The notes beneath the pieces were generated by a model. It was given only the letters and a program-made list of their open reading frames with translations, searched no databases and was not told the DNA's origin. Below, in pieces: positions 1 to 12,700 of a stretch of DNA of 64,000 nt. This DNA comes from Heterocephalus glaber (lineage: Eukaryota; Chordata; Mammalia; Rodentia; Bathyergidae): the NCBI RefSeq assembly GCF_000247695.1, contig NW_004624784.1, positions 13,766,634 to 13,830,633 on the forward strand. Direction: 5' to 3'. Position 1 is the first letter of the stretch; each line of letters begins with the position of its first letter. The translations under genes and the position numbers were made by a program.

Positions 1-77
1 TGGGGATCGAACTTAGGACCTTAGGACCTTGTGCTTGCCAGGCAGGCGCTGGTACCACTGAGCTAAATCTCCTGCCC
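1..77 (-). mobile_element. ID SINE, cut by window start
   Basis: Reverse-strand B-box (gatcgaact) and A-box (gagctaaatc) of the ID consensus. Its 3' A-tail side lies before base 1. Confidence 0.85.
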
Positions 78-83
78 ATGGTT

Positions 84-231
84 TGGTTTTTTGAAATGGG
101 GTCTCGCTATGTAGTTCAGGCTGACCTTAAACTCACTCACTTTGTAGCCCAGGTTGGCCTCAAACTTATGGTGTTCCTCCTGCCTCTGCCACCTGAGTGT
201 TGGGATTACAGGCGTGTGCCACCATGCCCAA
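84..231 (-). mobile_element. B1 SINE
   Basis: Reverse B1: ggggtctcgctatgtag, internal duplication, then ctgggattacaggc-like end ccaccatgccca. A 66-codon open frame through it is repeat-derived. Confidence 0.85.
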
Positions 232-309
232 CTCCAAATTACTTTTTACATTTTAAGGTCCTAAGATTAAATCTGTAATGGTTTAGTATTTTTGTGTTTT
301 TCTTAATAG

Positions 310-462
310 GCAATCTTCGCTCGCTTGTTACTTCAAGATCCAGGAAACCATTTGATTAATATGACTTCTTCTACAACATTAAACCTCTCTGCTGATCGAG
401 ATGCGGGAGAGAGGCACATTTTTTATTACCTTTACTCCTGCTTCCAAAGAGCCAAGGAAGAG
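310..462 (+). CDS. UBE4A: UBE4A window exon 1
   Basis: Acceptor ends aatag at 309 and donor gtaaaa starts at 463. Phase 0 at both ends, 51 codons, starting [12 protein letters not shown] and ending QRAKEE. Residues 1-51 of the window protein. Confidence 0.93.
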
Positions 463-3400
463 GTAAAAGAATAATTTCCACTGAATACTATATCATCATC
501 TTGGGTATAACTTTAGCACATAAAAGAGAATTGGATCAGTGACTTATATATCAGTTTATATCCATCATAGTATATCTGGAACTGGATACCAGAAGCAATA
601 TGAGTTTGTCCAAGCCTTAGTCTCCTTTCTATAATGGAGTTCATCTCTCCCCGCAGTTAACCAGTGCCTTCTGTCTGTGTCCAACCCTTTTAGAAACCAC
701 ACCTTTAAAAACAGATCTGAAAAATTCATTTCCACTGAGGTGTAAATGTTAGAATAGGCTAAGCATGATACTCCCAAGATTGGAATTTTAACAGGTAAGT
801 GTTAAAGCCAAATAGTGAATCTGTCATAAATTTTCAAGCACACAAGAGATACTTGAAATATTGCACATATCTTTTCCAAGTATTTTTCTGTGTCTGCCCT
901 GATTCCACATAGATCATTATATTCTCTCTCTTCTTCATGCTGCTTCCAGATTACCAAAGTCCCAGAGAACCTGCTCCCCTTTGCGGTACAGTGCAGGAAC
1001 CTCACTGTGTCCAATACCCGAACAGTTCTCCTTACCCCAGAGATCTATGTTGACCAAAACATCCCTGAGCAACTGGTAGATTTGATGTTGGAAGCCATCC
1101 AAGGAGCTCGTAAGTACATAAGATTAGTGACCTACATCTTTTTTAGGAAGTCTCAGAGTCATTACAGTTCTGGTATAAATTAAGAAAGAGAACTTACACC
1201 TTGATCCTTAGGATTGAATACCACTATAAGTATCAGGAGAATCAGAAGAAGTAAAGAGCCAGTATATGAAAGCAATAAAAATTCCTGCCAGGTGTGGTGG
1301 TGCATAGCTATAATCCCAGCACTATGGGAGGCTGAGGCAGGAAGATCACAACTTCAAGGCCAACTTGGGCAACTTAGGGAGACCCTGTCTCAAAACTTTA
1401 AAAAGGCTGGGGATGTAGCTCAGTGGGAAGGCCCTGGGTTCAGTCCCCACCAAAAAAGAAAATTTAGGGGCCAGGGATTTAGCTCCGTGCCGCCGCCTGC
1501 CTCGCAAGTCCAAGGTCCTAAATTTGATCCCCAGTCTAAAAAAAAAAATTTTTAAAACTTCTGGTGGTCTCCTTTCTCTCATTTGTCTTCTATTAGATTT
1601 TGAAGATGTAACTGAGTTTCTAGAAGAGGTCACTGAAGCCCTGATACTGGATGAGGAAGTTCGAACATTTCCTGAAGTCATGATTCCAGTGTTGGATATT
1701 TTGTTGAGTCGAATTAAAGATCTAGAGCTCTGCCAGATCCTACTGTATGCATATCTGGATGTTCTTCTCTATTTCACTAGGCAAAAAGATATGGCAAAGG
1801 TAGGTTGGAAAAGTGCTGTATATTTGAGGAGCTGGAGATTATTAAATTCATGCTTTCCTGTCCTAAGAAAACTATAATATTACCTATAGAATAAGAGAAA
1901 AATGGATTAGTTGTTGTACAGATGTAAGTCTTTGAGGCTCCATCACCTGTATCTCACCATACAGACATATAAATAGGATTTATCTCCTCCTACAGGTTTT
2001 TGTAGAATACATTCAGCCCAAGGACCCTAGCAATGGGCAAATGTACCAGAAGACCTTGTTGGGAGTCATTCTGAACATCTCCTGCTTATTAAAGACTCCA
2101 GGTGTGGTAGAAAATCATGGCTACTTCCTGAATCCATCTCGTTCCAGTCCTCAGGAGATCAAAGTACAGGAGGCCAACATCCATCAGGTAGAACTGTTTC
2201 TCAGGGCACCCTAGCCCCCTGCTCTTAGACTGTTATAGAGTCTCCTCAGATAAGACTGCTTGAGCTTCTTTGGAGAAGCAAATTAGTCTGGTTGGCTTTT
2301 CCACGGTGGTGTAAAGAAACTGCCCTGTTTGTAGCATGCACTAAGAGCAGAGGATAAACCTTCCTGTAGAGTCAGAATGAGCTGCTGCAGCCTTTGCCCT
2401 GTGCAGGAGCCCTGCTTCTTCCCCTCAACCTTTGCCCTTCTCATCAAGCTTTTTCTTATCACTTAGCTCCTAAAATCTTTTGACTAAACTCCAGCTTAAA
2501 TCCATTTTTTTTTCTTTCCTTTTTCCACCTACACCTTCTCTGTTTGGACCTCTTAGTATAAACTATGGTAGAGGTCTGTCCAACATGAGGCATTTAAATG
2601 GTTGAATTAGGGATAATTTAAGTCTCCTAGTCACCATTTAATCATCACAACTCTGTTGGTAAGCAAGTATTATCAAACAATAGCAGTGACCAAAGCAGTC
2701 TGCCAACTGTTTTTGTAAATAAAGTTTTACTAAGGGCCCATGTCCATTCATATGTAATTTTTATGTCTTTGTTTCATGCTACAATGTTTAAACTGTATAA
2801 TTCTCCCCAGTGACCATAAGATAAGCAAAGCCAAAAATATTTATCATCTAGTGGTTTGCAAAAAAAAGTTTACCAAGCCAGGTGTGGTAGCCTATGCCTG
2901 TAATCCCAGCACTCGGGAGGCTGAGGCAGGAGGATTGCCATGAGTTCGAGGCTGGCCTAGGCTACATAGTTCAAGGCCAGCCTGAATTACAGAGCAAGGC
3001 CCTGTCTCAAAAAAAAACAAACCCACTATAAAACTAAGCCCTGAGCCGGGGATTTACCTCAGGGGTTCTGCCACCTGCCTTGCAAGTGCAAAGACCCGAG
3101 TTTGATCCCCAGTACCAAAAAAAAAAACAAACAACAACAACTAAGTCCTGCTGTCTACAGTTTGACAGGTGAGCAGAAAAATCTCAGGAAACCTACTTTT
3201 TAAAAGTCAGAACCAGAGGATAAGGTACAAGGAGAGTAAGGGAAAACATGAGGATTAGAAATTTAATAGTTGCTAAGGTTTGAGAGTAAAAAACTATCAG
3301 GATTGTGAAACTGGAATGTTCTGTGATTGTGTTTTTCTGGCTAAACAGTTCATGGCCCAGTTCCATGAAAAGATCTACCAGATGCTGAAGAACTTGCTCC

Positions 3401-3706
3401 AGCTCTCTCCAGAAACCAAACACTGTATCTTGTCCTGGCTTGGAAACTGTTTGCATGCAAATGCAGGCCGCACCAAGATCTGGGCAAATCAAATGCCAGA
3501 AATCTTCTTCCAGATGTATGCCTCAGATGCCTTCTTTCTGAATCTGGGTGCTGCTCTCCTGAAGCTGTGCCAGCCATTTTGTAAACCCAGATCCTCTCGG
3601 CTCCTCACCTTTAATCCCACTTATTGTACCCTGAAGGAGTTGAATGATGAAGAACGAAAAATTAAAAATGTACACATGAGAGGTAGGGGGAAACTGGGCT
3701 TCTCAA

Positions 3707-3744
<38 letters not shown>

Positions 3745-6700
3745 GAGAGAGAGAGAGACATTGAAGGCAATCACTCATCCTTTTTTATAAAGTGCCTCTT
3801 TCTCAAAAGATGAGGTGAAAGCTATGCCTAGTGGTACATACCTATAATTCTAGCACTCAGGCGGCTGAGGCAAGAAGATCACAAGTTTGAGGCCAGCCTG
3901 GGCTACACAGCAAGTTAAAGACAATTAAAAAAAAAGTGTAGCTTTTATTTTTCTTCCAGTACCAGAAATCGAACTCAGGACCTTGTGCTTGCTAGGCAGG
4001 CACAATTCCAATGAGCTACATCCTCGGCCCTAATATACTTTTTTTGTGTAGCTTTTAATGTTTTGCTTTAGACTTTTTCTCTGGATTTGGCAGCCTTGAG
4101 TATTCACTCATTATAAAAATGAATAAAACATAGCTGCTGTTCTTGTTGAACTCAGAGGCTCCAAAAGAAAGGAGATATGTTAGTAGATGGTTATACTATG
4201 ACATAGGACTAAGTTATGGGAGCACAGAGAAGGGAGTGAATAATCAATTGTGTAGAAGTTGGGGCTGTTAATAGGTGAGTCTTGAAAGATGACTGGATTT
4301 TACCAGGCGAAGAGGCAAGAGCATCTCTTTATACAAAGGGAATAATAAAGGAAGAGCCACAAAGCTGTGAAAAGTCTTGACTATGGAATAATTAAAAGTT
4401 CAGAAGGCCAGGGATTTAGCTCAGTGGTGCTGCCACCTGCCATGAAAGTGCAAGGACCCAAGTTCAATCCCCAGTCCAAAAAAAAAAAAAGTTCAGAGCA
4501 AGGGGTGGGAGGTGGAGGAAACAGGTCTGGGAAGAAGAATGTTGGGGCCAGACTGGAGAAAAGTTAAATAATTACAGAAAATTGAAAAGAAGAAAAGAAT
4601 ACTACCGATCAGAATGAATCACTTCTTACTTTTTATATATTTCCTTTCAGTTTTGTATCTGTAAAAGTGACACCTGCTTAATGGGTGTGGTGGGACATGC
4701 CTGTAATCCCAGCATTTGGGAGGCTCAGGCAGGAGGATCACAAGTTGGAGCCCACTCTGGGATACATAGTGAGTTCAAGACCAGACTGAACTACATAGCA
4801 AGAGCCTGTCTTTAAAAAAACAAAAAGTGGCACCTACTCAAAAGGAAATAATTTTTTTTTTCCACAGTACCAGGGATTAAACTTAGAGCTTCATACATGC
4901 TAGGCAAGCCCTCTACCACTGAGCAACATCTGCAGCCCTTTTTTTTTTTAATTTTATTTTAAAATGGTCTTGCTCAGTTGTTGTCAAACCCCCAAGTTGG
5001 CAAGGATTATAGGTACACAATACTGTGCCCAGCTTTTTTTTTTTTTTTCTTAAAGAGTAGGAAAAATTTATTGAGAGAAAGATAGCTTCTGTTTGAGAGA
5101 CAAAAGGGGGCCATACCCAGCCTTAAAATCAAGTCTTGGGCCAGGGATTTAGCTCAGTGTTTCTGCTGCCTGTCCCGAAAGCACAAGGACCCGAGTTCGA
5201 TCCCTGGTACCAAAAAAAAAAAAAAAAAAAATCAAGTCTTAAATACAGAAAAGCACAGAATAGAAACAAATAGTCCATTGCCTCTCACTTAGGAAAATCT
5301 ACAGTATTATCATTGTTTTTAATTTTTCATAATTTCACTGGTCAAGCCAGAGCATTAAACTATTTCTGTGGATAGCAAGAAGCCAAAAAGTCCTTTTAGG
5401 CAAGGAAATAATGTAATGAGATTTGTTTTGAAGAAGATATTACTGCTAGCAGTATGGAAGCTGAACAAGTGTAAGAGGGAAAGAACACCAAGATAGATGT
5501 ATGTGACAATCCATTTACTGTTCATTTTTACTTTGAGGTTTGGACAAAGAAACCTGTTTGATCCCAGCTGTGCAGGAGCCAAAGTTTCCCCAGAGCTACA
5601 ACCTTGTAACAGAGAACCTTGCCTTGACAGAGTACACCTTGTACCTAGGATTTCACAGGTAACTCCTTTGATGTCATTAGGAAAGAACTATTTAATTGTG
5701 TTGAGAACCAGGTTAAAAGTGCGCCTTAGAGATTTATTCTAAAGGCACACGTTAGAATCTAGTGGGGAAAGGCCACAGTATGTATTTATTTGTGTTTACA
5801 TGAGTCACCTTTGTCCAGGTTACTTAAATTTCTTTTTGATTTTTCACTTATTAACTTTTAAAATTAAAATAATATTTTTCTGCCGGGTATGTTGGCGTAC
5901 ACCTGTAATCCCAGCACTCAGAAGGCTGAAACAGAATCATTGCAAGCTCAAGGCCAACTTAGCTACATAGTTCAAGGCCAGCCAGAACTACATACCAAGA
6001 CCCTGTTTCAAAACACAAAACCAAACAATTTTTTTTTCTTTATATTTTTTTTAAGTCACTACTTTCCTGTTGTCATCTGGGGAAGTGTAATTATCTTACA
6101 TTTCATTTTCTAATCTTGAATTCTCATTGTTTCTCCTGATGAAAAAGACCACGCTCCGCTCTGTAGTGTAGGGACAAAATTGGCAAAAATTAAGAAAATA
6201 TTGATAAGGGATTCCAATGAGACCAATACAACCACAAAAGTTCTGTGTATCTAAGATAAAGAGGATTCTAGAATGTGAAGGTTTGAGAACTAAATTGTAT
6301 AACTTCCAAAAAGGAATTTAGTTCTGCCTAGCCATACGTCATTCTACAATTTTTTTCTCTTATTTTGCTGAGTATAGGGGCTGGGGATTTAGCTCAGTGG
6401 TTCTGACGTCTGCTGCACAAGCGCAAGGACCCGAGTTCAAGCCCCAATACCAAAAAAAAAAAAAAAATTTTGCTGAATATGACTATAAATAAGGGGAATA
6501 AATAACAAGTCAGTCATAGTTTCAGTTTACAGCAGGAGTTCTTTGGAATTAGCAAATCTTAAAGCTTTCTCAGGATACTTGAATTAACATGGGATTTTTT
6601 CAAAACTTAACAAATTACTGGAAATATGAAAAGAAGTTCAGCATGTGCTAATCTAATGATACAGAATCAAACACAAAAATGAATGTCACTACTTTGCCGG

Positions 6701-9700
6701 TAGCCAGCCCTAGATGTTATCTATATAGGACCAGAGGAAATTATTTTGGACTGTACACATAGAATCAATTATCCATAGCTTTAAATTATAGGCCTTCCTT
6801 TCAGTAGAAAAATGTTTGGGTAAACTTTTGTGAAGACTAATTTAATTTTACATTTAACAGCAAAGAGCTAGAGCTGCACTTAGGTTGCATCCCAGCTGGT
6901 AGCTATTTTACATGGGTTGTACTACGTCTAAAAAGACCAACCATCCATATAACCCTATCAAAGCATAATCATTACACTTGTGACCTATAAAACTACCCCA
7001 CTCAGCTTCTTATATTTCCTATTACTATTTTTTTTATATATATAATAACAGCCCACTCTGCATCCCACTCGAAAAAGCTATGGTGCATTTCAACTGAAGG
7101 CTGTTAACTCTTTGTAATTAGCTTCAGTTTTGTTGAATGCTTGGTAACGTTTTCCCAGGGCTACGAACCTTGTCTCTGTCTTGTCAGTAACTTTCATGAG
7201 TACCTTCTTTGTCATTGTGACTGCAGTTCTGTACATCCTCAAAGAGAATGCTAGAATAAATACATGAGGGTTTGTTTTTCTGGAATGGTCTATAGTCGAC
7301 TATCCCCACATGAGCCTCCCTGACCCAGTCTCTTCTGCTTTCTTGGGGGCAGGTTACATGATCAGATGGTAAAAATCAACCAAAATCTGCATCGGCTGCA
7401 GGTTGCCTGGCGGGATGCTCAGCAGAGTTCTAGTCCTGCTGCTGACAATCTCCGTGAGCAGTTTGAACGACTGATGACCATCTATCTTTCTACCAAGACT
7501 GCCATGACTGAGCCACAGATGCTGCAAAACTGCCTAAATTTGCAGGTGTCCATGGCTGTTCTTCTGGTTCAGCTGGCCATAGGCAATGAGGGCTCACAGC
7601 CAGTAGAGCTAACTTTTCCTTTGCCAGATGGCTATAGCTCTTTGGCTTATGTGCCAGGTAAGCAGGCTGTCCCTCGGGAACTTCCTATTTATAGCCAGCT
7701 AAGTTTAACTGGGTCACTTTGGAAGTTTAATCTTCAAAATGCTGTTCCTTAGTTATCATTTGGTTGCTTTTGGAGAAACAGTTCCAACTTCTAAATATCT
7801 ACTGGTCAGAGTATGAGGGCGCTAACAATATGTTCCTCAACCTTATGTTCCTCCTAACATACAAATCAGAAAATAGTCTTCGAAAAACTAAGTGCAAACA
7901 GGGTTTTCATAGCTATTAGTCTCTCATTAATATTGTTGGTCATTCAACTTATAAATTTGTCTAACCTCTCCTTGTGCTTTTTCTAGAAAAAACAAATCAG
8001 GGCCAGGGATTTAGCTCAGTGGTTCCACTGCCTGCCTCGCAAACACAAGGTCCTGAGTTCAATACCCGGTACCAAAAAAAAAAAATCATGTGTCAGTTAA
8101 CACAGAAGGGAAATTGTATATATGTATGTCAGTGAGGGGTCAGCAGATATGATCCTTTGAGTCAGGTTAAATGTTCTTGATCACTATTGGTCAAATATTG
8201 CTGTTGAAAAAGAAACAAGCTATATTACATATGTGTACCAACTCCCCAAGATGATTGTAAAATGAATGTACTAATAAAATAAAAATATATATATTGCTGT
8301 TGAACGAATTACCCAAAAATATAGCAGGTAAAAACAATACGCCAGGCCAGGGATTTAGCTCAGTGGTTCTGCCACCTGTCTCACAAGTGCAAGGTCATGA
8401 GTTCGATCCCCGGTACCAATACGCCAATGGCTGGACATGGTGATACATGCCTGTAATCTCCACTCTGGGAGGGTGAGGCAGGAGGATTGCAAGTTTAAGC
8501 CCAGCCTAGATAACTCAGTGACTTAGCAAGACCCTGTCTCAGAATAAAAAAGATGAAAAAAGGGCTGATGATGTAGCTCAATATGAAGGCCCTGGATTCA
8601 ATCCCCAGTACTTCCAAAAAAAAAAAAATCTTACACAGTATATCTGGGTCAGGAATCCAGGTGTACTCAACTGCATGGTTCTGACTCAGAACCTCACGTG
8701 GTTGCAGCCACACTGTTGATCAGGGGCATACGGATCTGGGAACTCAATTAGGGCTGAAGGATCCACTTACAAGCCCAGTCATATGGTTGTTGACAGGCCT
8801 CAGTTTGGACAGCAGCCTCTTTTCCAAGCCCCATGCATCATCTTTCCTTAATACTGCTTATGATATAGTAGTGGCTTTCCCCAGAGTAAGAACCCAAAAC
8901 AGAAGCTATAAAGCTTTTATACCTAGTCTTGGAAATGACACACTGTCACTTCTGCTGTGTACTTCAGGATGTATTTTCTGCCCTGGAAGAATGTAGGAAG
9001 GGACTGCACAAAGGCAAGAAGACCAGGAGATAAGGATCATTGTGGGTCAACCCCAGAGGCTGGCTACCATAGTCATCACATATAAAAATTGTGATAGCAA
9101 TTCTTCAGACACCTAAAGGATTGTTTAAATTTAAATGATAGCTGACCTTGAGAGTAGAAATCAGTATACCAGTGTGTTATATCATTATGGTTCATATATT
9201 TACTTGGATAAATATAAAACTGCAAGCCAGCACTCTAGGAGGCTGAGGCAAGAAGTTTGCAAGTTTGAGCCCAGTGTAGGCAACTGAGCAACTTAGCGAG
9301 ATCCTGCCTCAAAATAAAAAATTAAAACAGGGCTGGGAGTATAGCTCAGTGTGAAGGCCCTAACTTCAATCTGCAAGAAATAAAAATAAAACTACAGGGC
9401 CCAGGATTTAGCTCAGTGGTTCTACCACCTGCCTCACAAGTGTAAGGTCCCGAGTTCGATCCCCAGTACCAAATAAATAAATAAAACTACCAAGAATTTA
9501 CATTTAAATGAGATCCTACATTCATTAACTTATCACCATCCCTAGTTTTATAAGACCTTTGGTGGGTTTGTTTTTAACCTTCATTAAGTAGCATGTAAGG
9601 GAAGTATTTAAATGTTTAGTACCAGTAGAGATGTGTCTAATTCCAGTGAACATTTTATTTTTCAGAATTTTTTGCAGATAACCTGGGTGATTTTCTCATT

Positions 9701-12700
9701 TTTCTCCGCCGTTTTGCTGATGATATCTTGGAGACATCAGCAGATTCCCTGGAACACATCCTTCACTTTATCACCATTTTTACTGGAAGCATAGAAAGGT
9801 GAAGTGCTGAAAGCGGAGCTTTGTCACTGTTTAGAGCTGCAAAACCTCAGATTTCTAAACCAAGAAATAAGCCTGACTCATAAGGCTTATTGAGATGCTC
9901 TGTTAACATTAATGAATCACCTGACCATCCTATGGGTAGCCAAAGATCCCACTGTTGAGAGCCATTTGAACCTGCATATGAGGTACCAGATGGGATTTCC
10001 ACTGCTAGTTGCTGGTTAAAATAGTTCCCATAATGCCAGAAGCCTTACCAGAGGCCACCAGGCACTGATGCTCCTCTGCTAATTCTATGGTAACAGTGCT
10101 TGCTCTTGCTGTTCTGAGTTGGATGAGTAGTAAACTGAATCAAATCTCTCTCATCTTTCTAATCCTCTTTCCCATAGGAAGGTACCATGGCTTTTAGACT
10201 AGCCTCCCTAATTTTTTTGTTGCATAGGCCAAAAGAAACAAGAATTCTATGTACAAAAGTGCATATTTACTACACAGTAACAAGAATGACCTACAATTCT
10301 CTGAGCCATATTAATGAAAAGTAGGTAGAAGTTAACCCTTCACTGAGCAGAGCAGACCTAATAAGAAATGTAAGTCAGCTAGTATTTATTAGGCACACAC
10401 AATATGCATTTGTGGGTTATAAGGTAATTATAACCTAATCCTTATCCCCAGAAAGCTTGGGAAGGCAGGTTTAGCTGAGATGAAATTGTGAGAGAATAGT
10501 ATGCAGTAAATAATGCATTATGGAGAAGAAAATCGAATGGCTAGGCATTAAATAAAAACTAAGTTCTCACCCTCATACTGGGTAGGCTGTTATCTAAAGT
10601 GTCAAATGATGTACCCTGCATCACCCCAGTACTGACAAGACTTAAAACTACAGAGGTGGACTGGCCCCTTATGTAGAGAGAACAGAACCATAAACTGGGG
10701 AGTCAAGTTTACATGTTCATCTTGCTTTCTGCTCTTTTTGCAGAATGAAGAATCCACACCTAAGGGCCAAACTAGCCGAGGTGTTGGAAGCAGTAATGCC
10801 TCACTTGGATCAGACCCCAAATGCCTTGCTGTCCAGTGTGTTCCACCGGAAACGTGTGTTCTGTAACTTTCATTATGCACCCCAGCTTGCAGAAGCTCTA
10901 ATCAAGGTTTTCGTGGACATTGAGTTTACAGGTAAAGCTGTCATGCAGCCAGGTCCAGAACTGAGGAGCTAATACCACTGGAGTTTCATAGCTTGATCAC
11001 TTTCTGAACATCAGAGGACTGTCAAAGACATCATTTATTGAATGTCTACTATGTGCCACATTGATGCCAAGTGTTTTGTTTTGTTTTCAACTGAAGACTG
11101 AACCCAGGGCCTTCCCTAACCCTTTTTTTAGATCACACTTAAGTTGCCCAGGTTGGGCTCAAACTTTTCAATCCTCCTGCCTCAACCTCAGCACTCATGC
11201 ACCACCATGCCCAGCTTCTGCTTTTTTTTTTTGGTACCAGAGGTCGAAGTCAGGTCCTTGCACTTGCGGGGCAGATGGCAGAACCACTGAGCTAAATCCC
11301 CAGTCCTCTGCTTTTTAAAAATAATCATATCATTGGGCTGGGGATTTAACTCAGTGGCACCACACCTGCCTGAGTTTGATCCCCGGTATAAAAAAAAAAA
11401 AGAGTAAACTAGGGATGGGGATATAGCTCAGTGGTATAGGGCTTGCTAGTATCTATGAGCCCCTAGGTTCAATGCCTAGCACAGCAAAAAATAAAAAATA
11501 AAAAGATTATTTGTCCATGTCATACATGCACTAAGTGGTAGAACCAGCTCCCTTTCACCAAAAAAAAAAAAAACCTACATATTCTTATCAACCACATTAT
11601 ATTGTTTGGTGAAATCATACTCCATCAAGTTAGGCTATCTAATGAAAACCTGAGTCTTTGTTTTTCTTTGCCTGAAAATGTTAGAATGGGGGCCTAGGAT
11701 TTAGCTCAGTGGCACCACGCCTGCCTCGCAAGCACTAGGTTTCTTTAGTACTGAAGATGGAACCCAGGGCTCTCTACCACTGAGCTACATTCTCACACTC
11801 TTTTTTTTTTTGGTACCAGGGATCGAACTTGGGACCTTGTGCTTGCGCAGCAGGCAACAGAACCACTGAGCTAAATCCCCAGCTAGGTTTCTTTATTATA
11901 TAACTCAACTGTAGAGCAGGATAAACCTATGATTTTTAAGCATGGGCCTGATTTTTCGAAAAATCAAGAACTTCCTAAAAAAGAAAAAGAACTAACTTCC
12001 TACATGGTTGGGATGTAGTCTGTGAAGAACATGGGGATTACTTAGTGTCCTGCTCTGCACACAACTGTCCCCATCTAACGCCAGCCCAGCAGCCTCACTC
12101 AGGTAGTGCACATTGAGATGTAGAAACAGTTCCTTTAGCTTTTATTTGACAGCGTGGCCCTCATCCCTTGCTGAGTAATGTATCCTTTAGATTTGTTTTC
12201 TCTTTGTTTTGTAAGTAAGGGGATGAGCAACTAGTTGACCCAACTCTATGTAGGCTTTTTTTTTTTTTTGGAACCAGGGATTGAACTCGGAACCTTGTGC
12301 CTGGGAGGCAGGCGGCAGAACCACTGAACTAAATCCCCGGGCCTATGTAGGCTTTTAGAAACTCCTAGGGAAGATTTTGCCAGTCACCTTGATACATTCT
12401 GAATAGAAGAAAATGACAACACAGATAGAAGCTCCTACTCATTCTCTAATGGACCACATTTGCTGATCTCTCACTCTTCTCTTACTCTAGGAGATCCCCA
12501 TCAATTTGAACAGAAGTTTAATTATCGCCGTCCCATGTATCCCATCCTAAGATACATGTGGGGGACAGAGTCCTATCGGGAGAGCATTAAGGTGAGAGGA
12601 TTTTTGGTGAGATTAATTACTTCAGATAAATCCAACCACATGGTGACTCAGTACTAAAACAGTTTTCTCTTCTTTCAGGATTTGGCCGACTATGCCTCTA

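Noticed and set aside
3280..3813. 177-codon open frame starting before UBE4A exon 5 and running past it
   Set aside because: Only 3349-3682 is exon; the ends read intron and the GT/GA microsatellite.
5150..5220. Genuine alanine tRNA genes suggested by A- and B-box motifs here and at many other sites
   Set aside because: The bodies do not fold as full tRNAs (no intact acceptor or anticodon arms), end in A-tails and are flanked by target duplications: they are ID SINEs.
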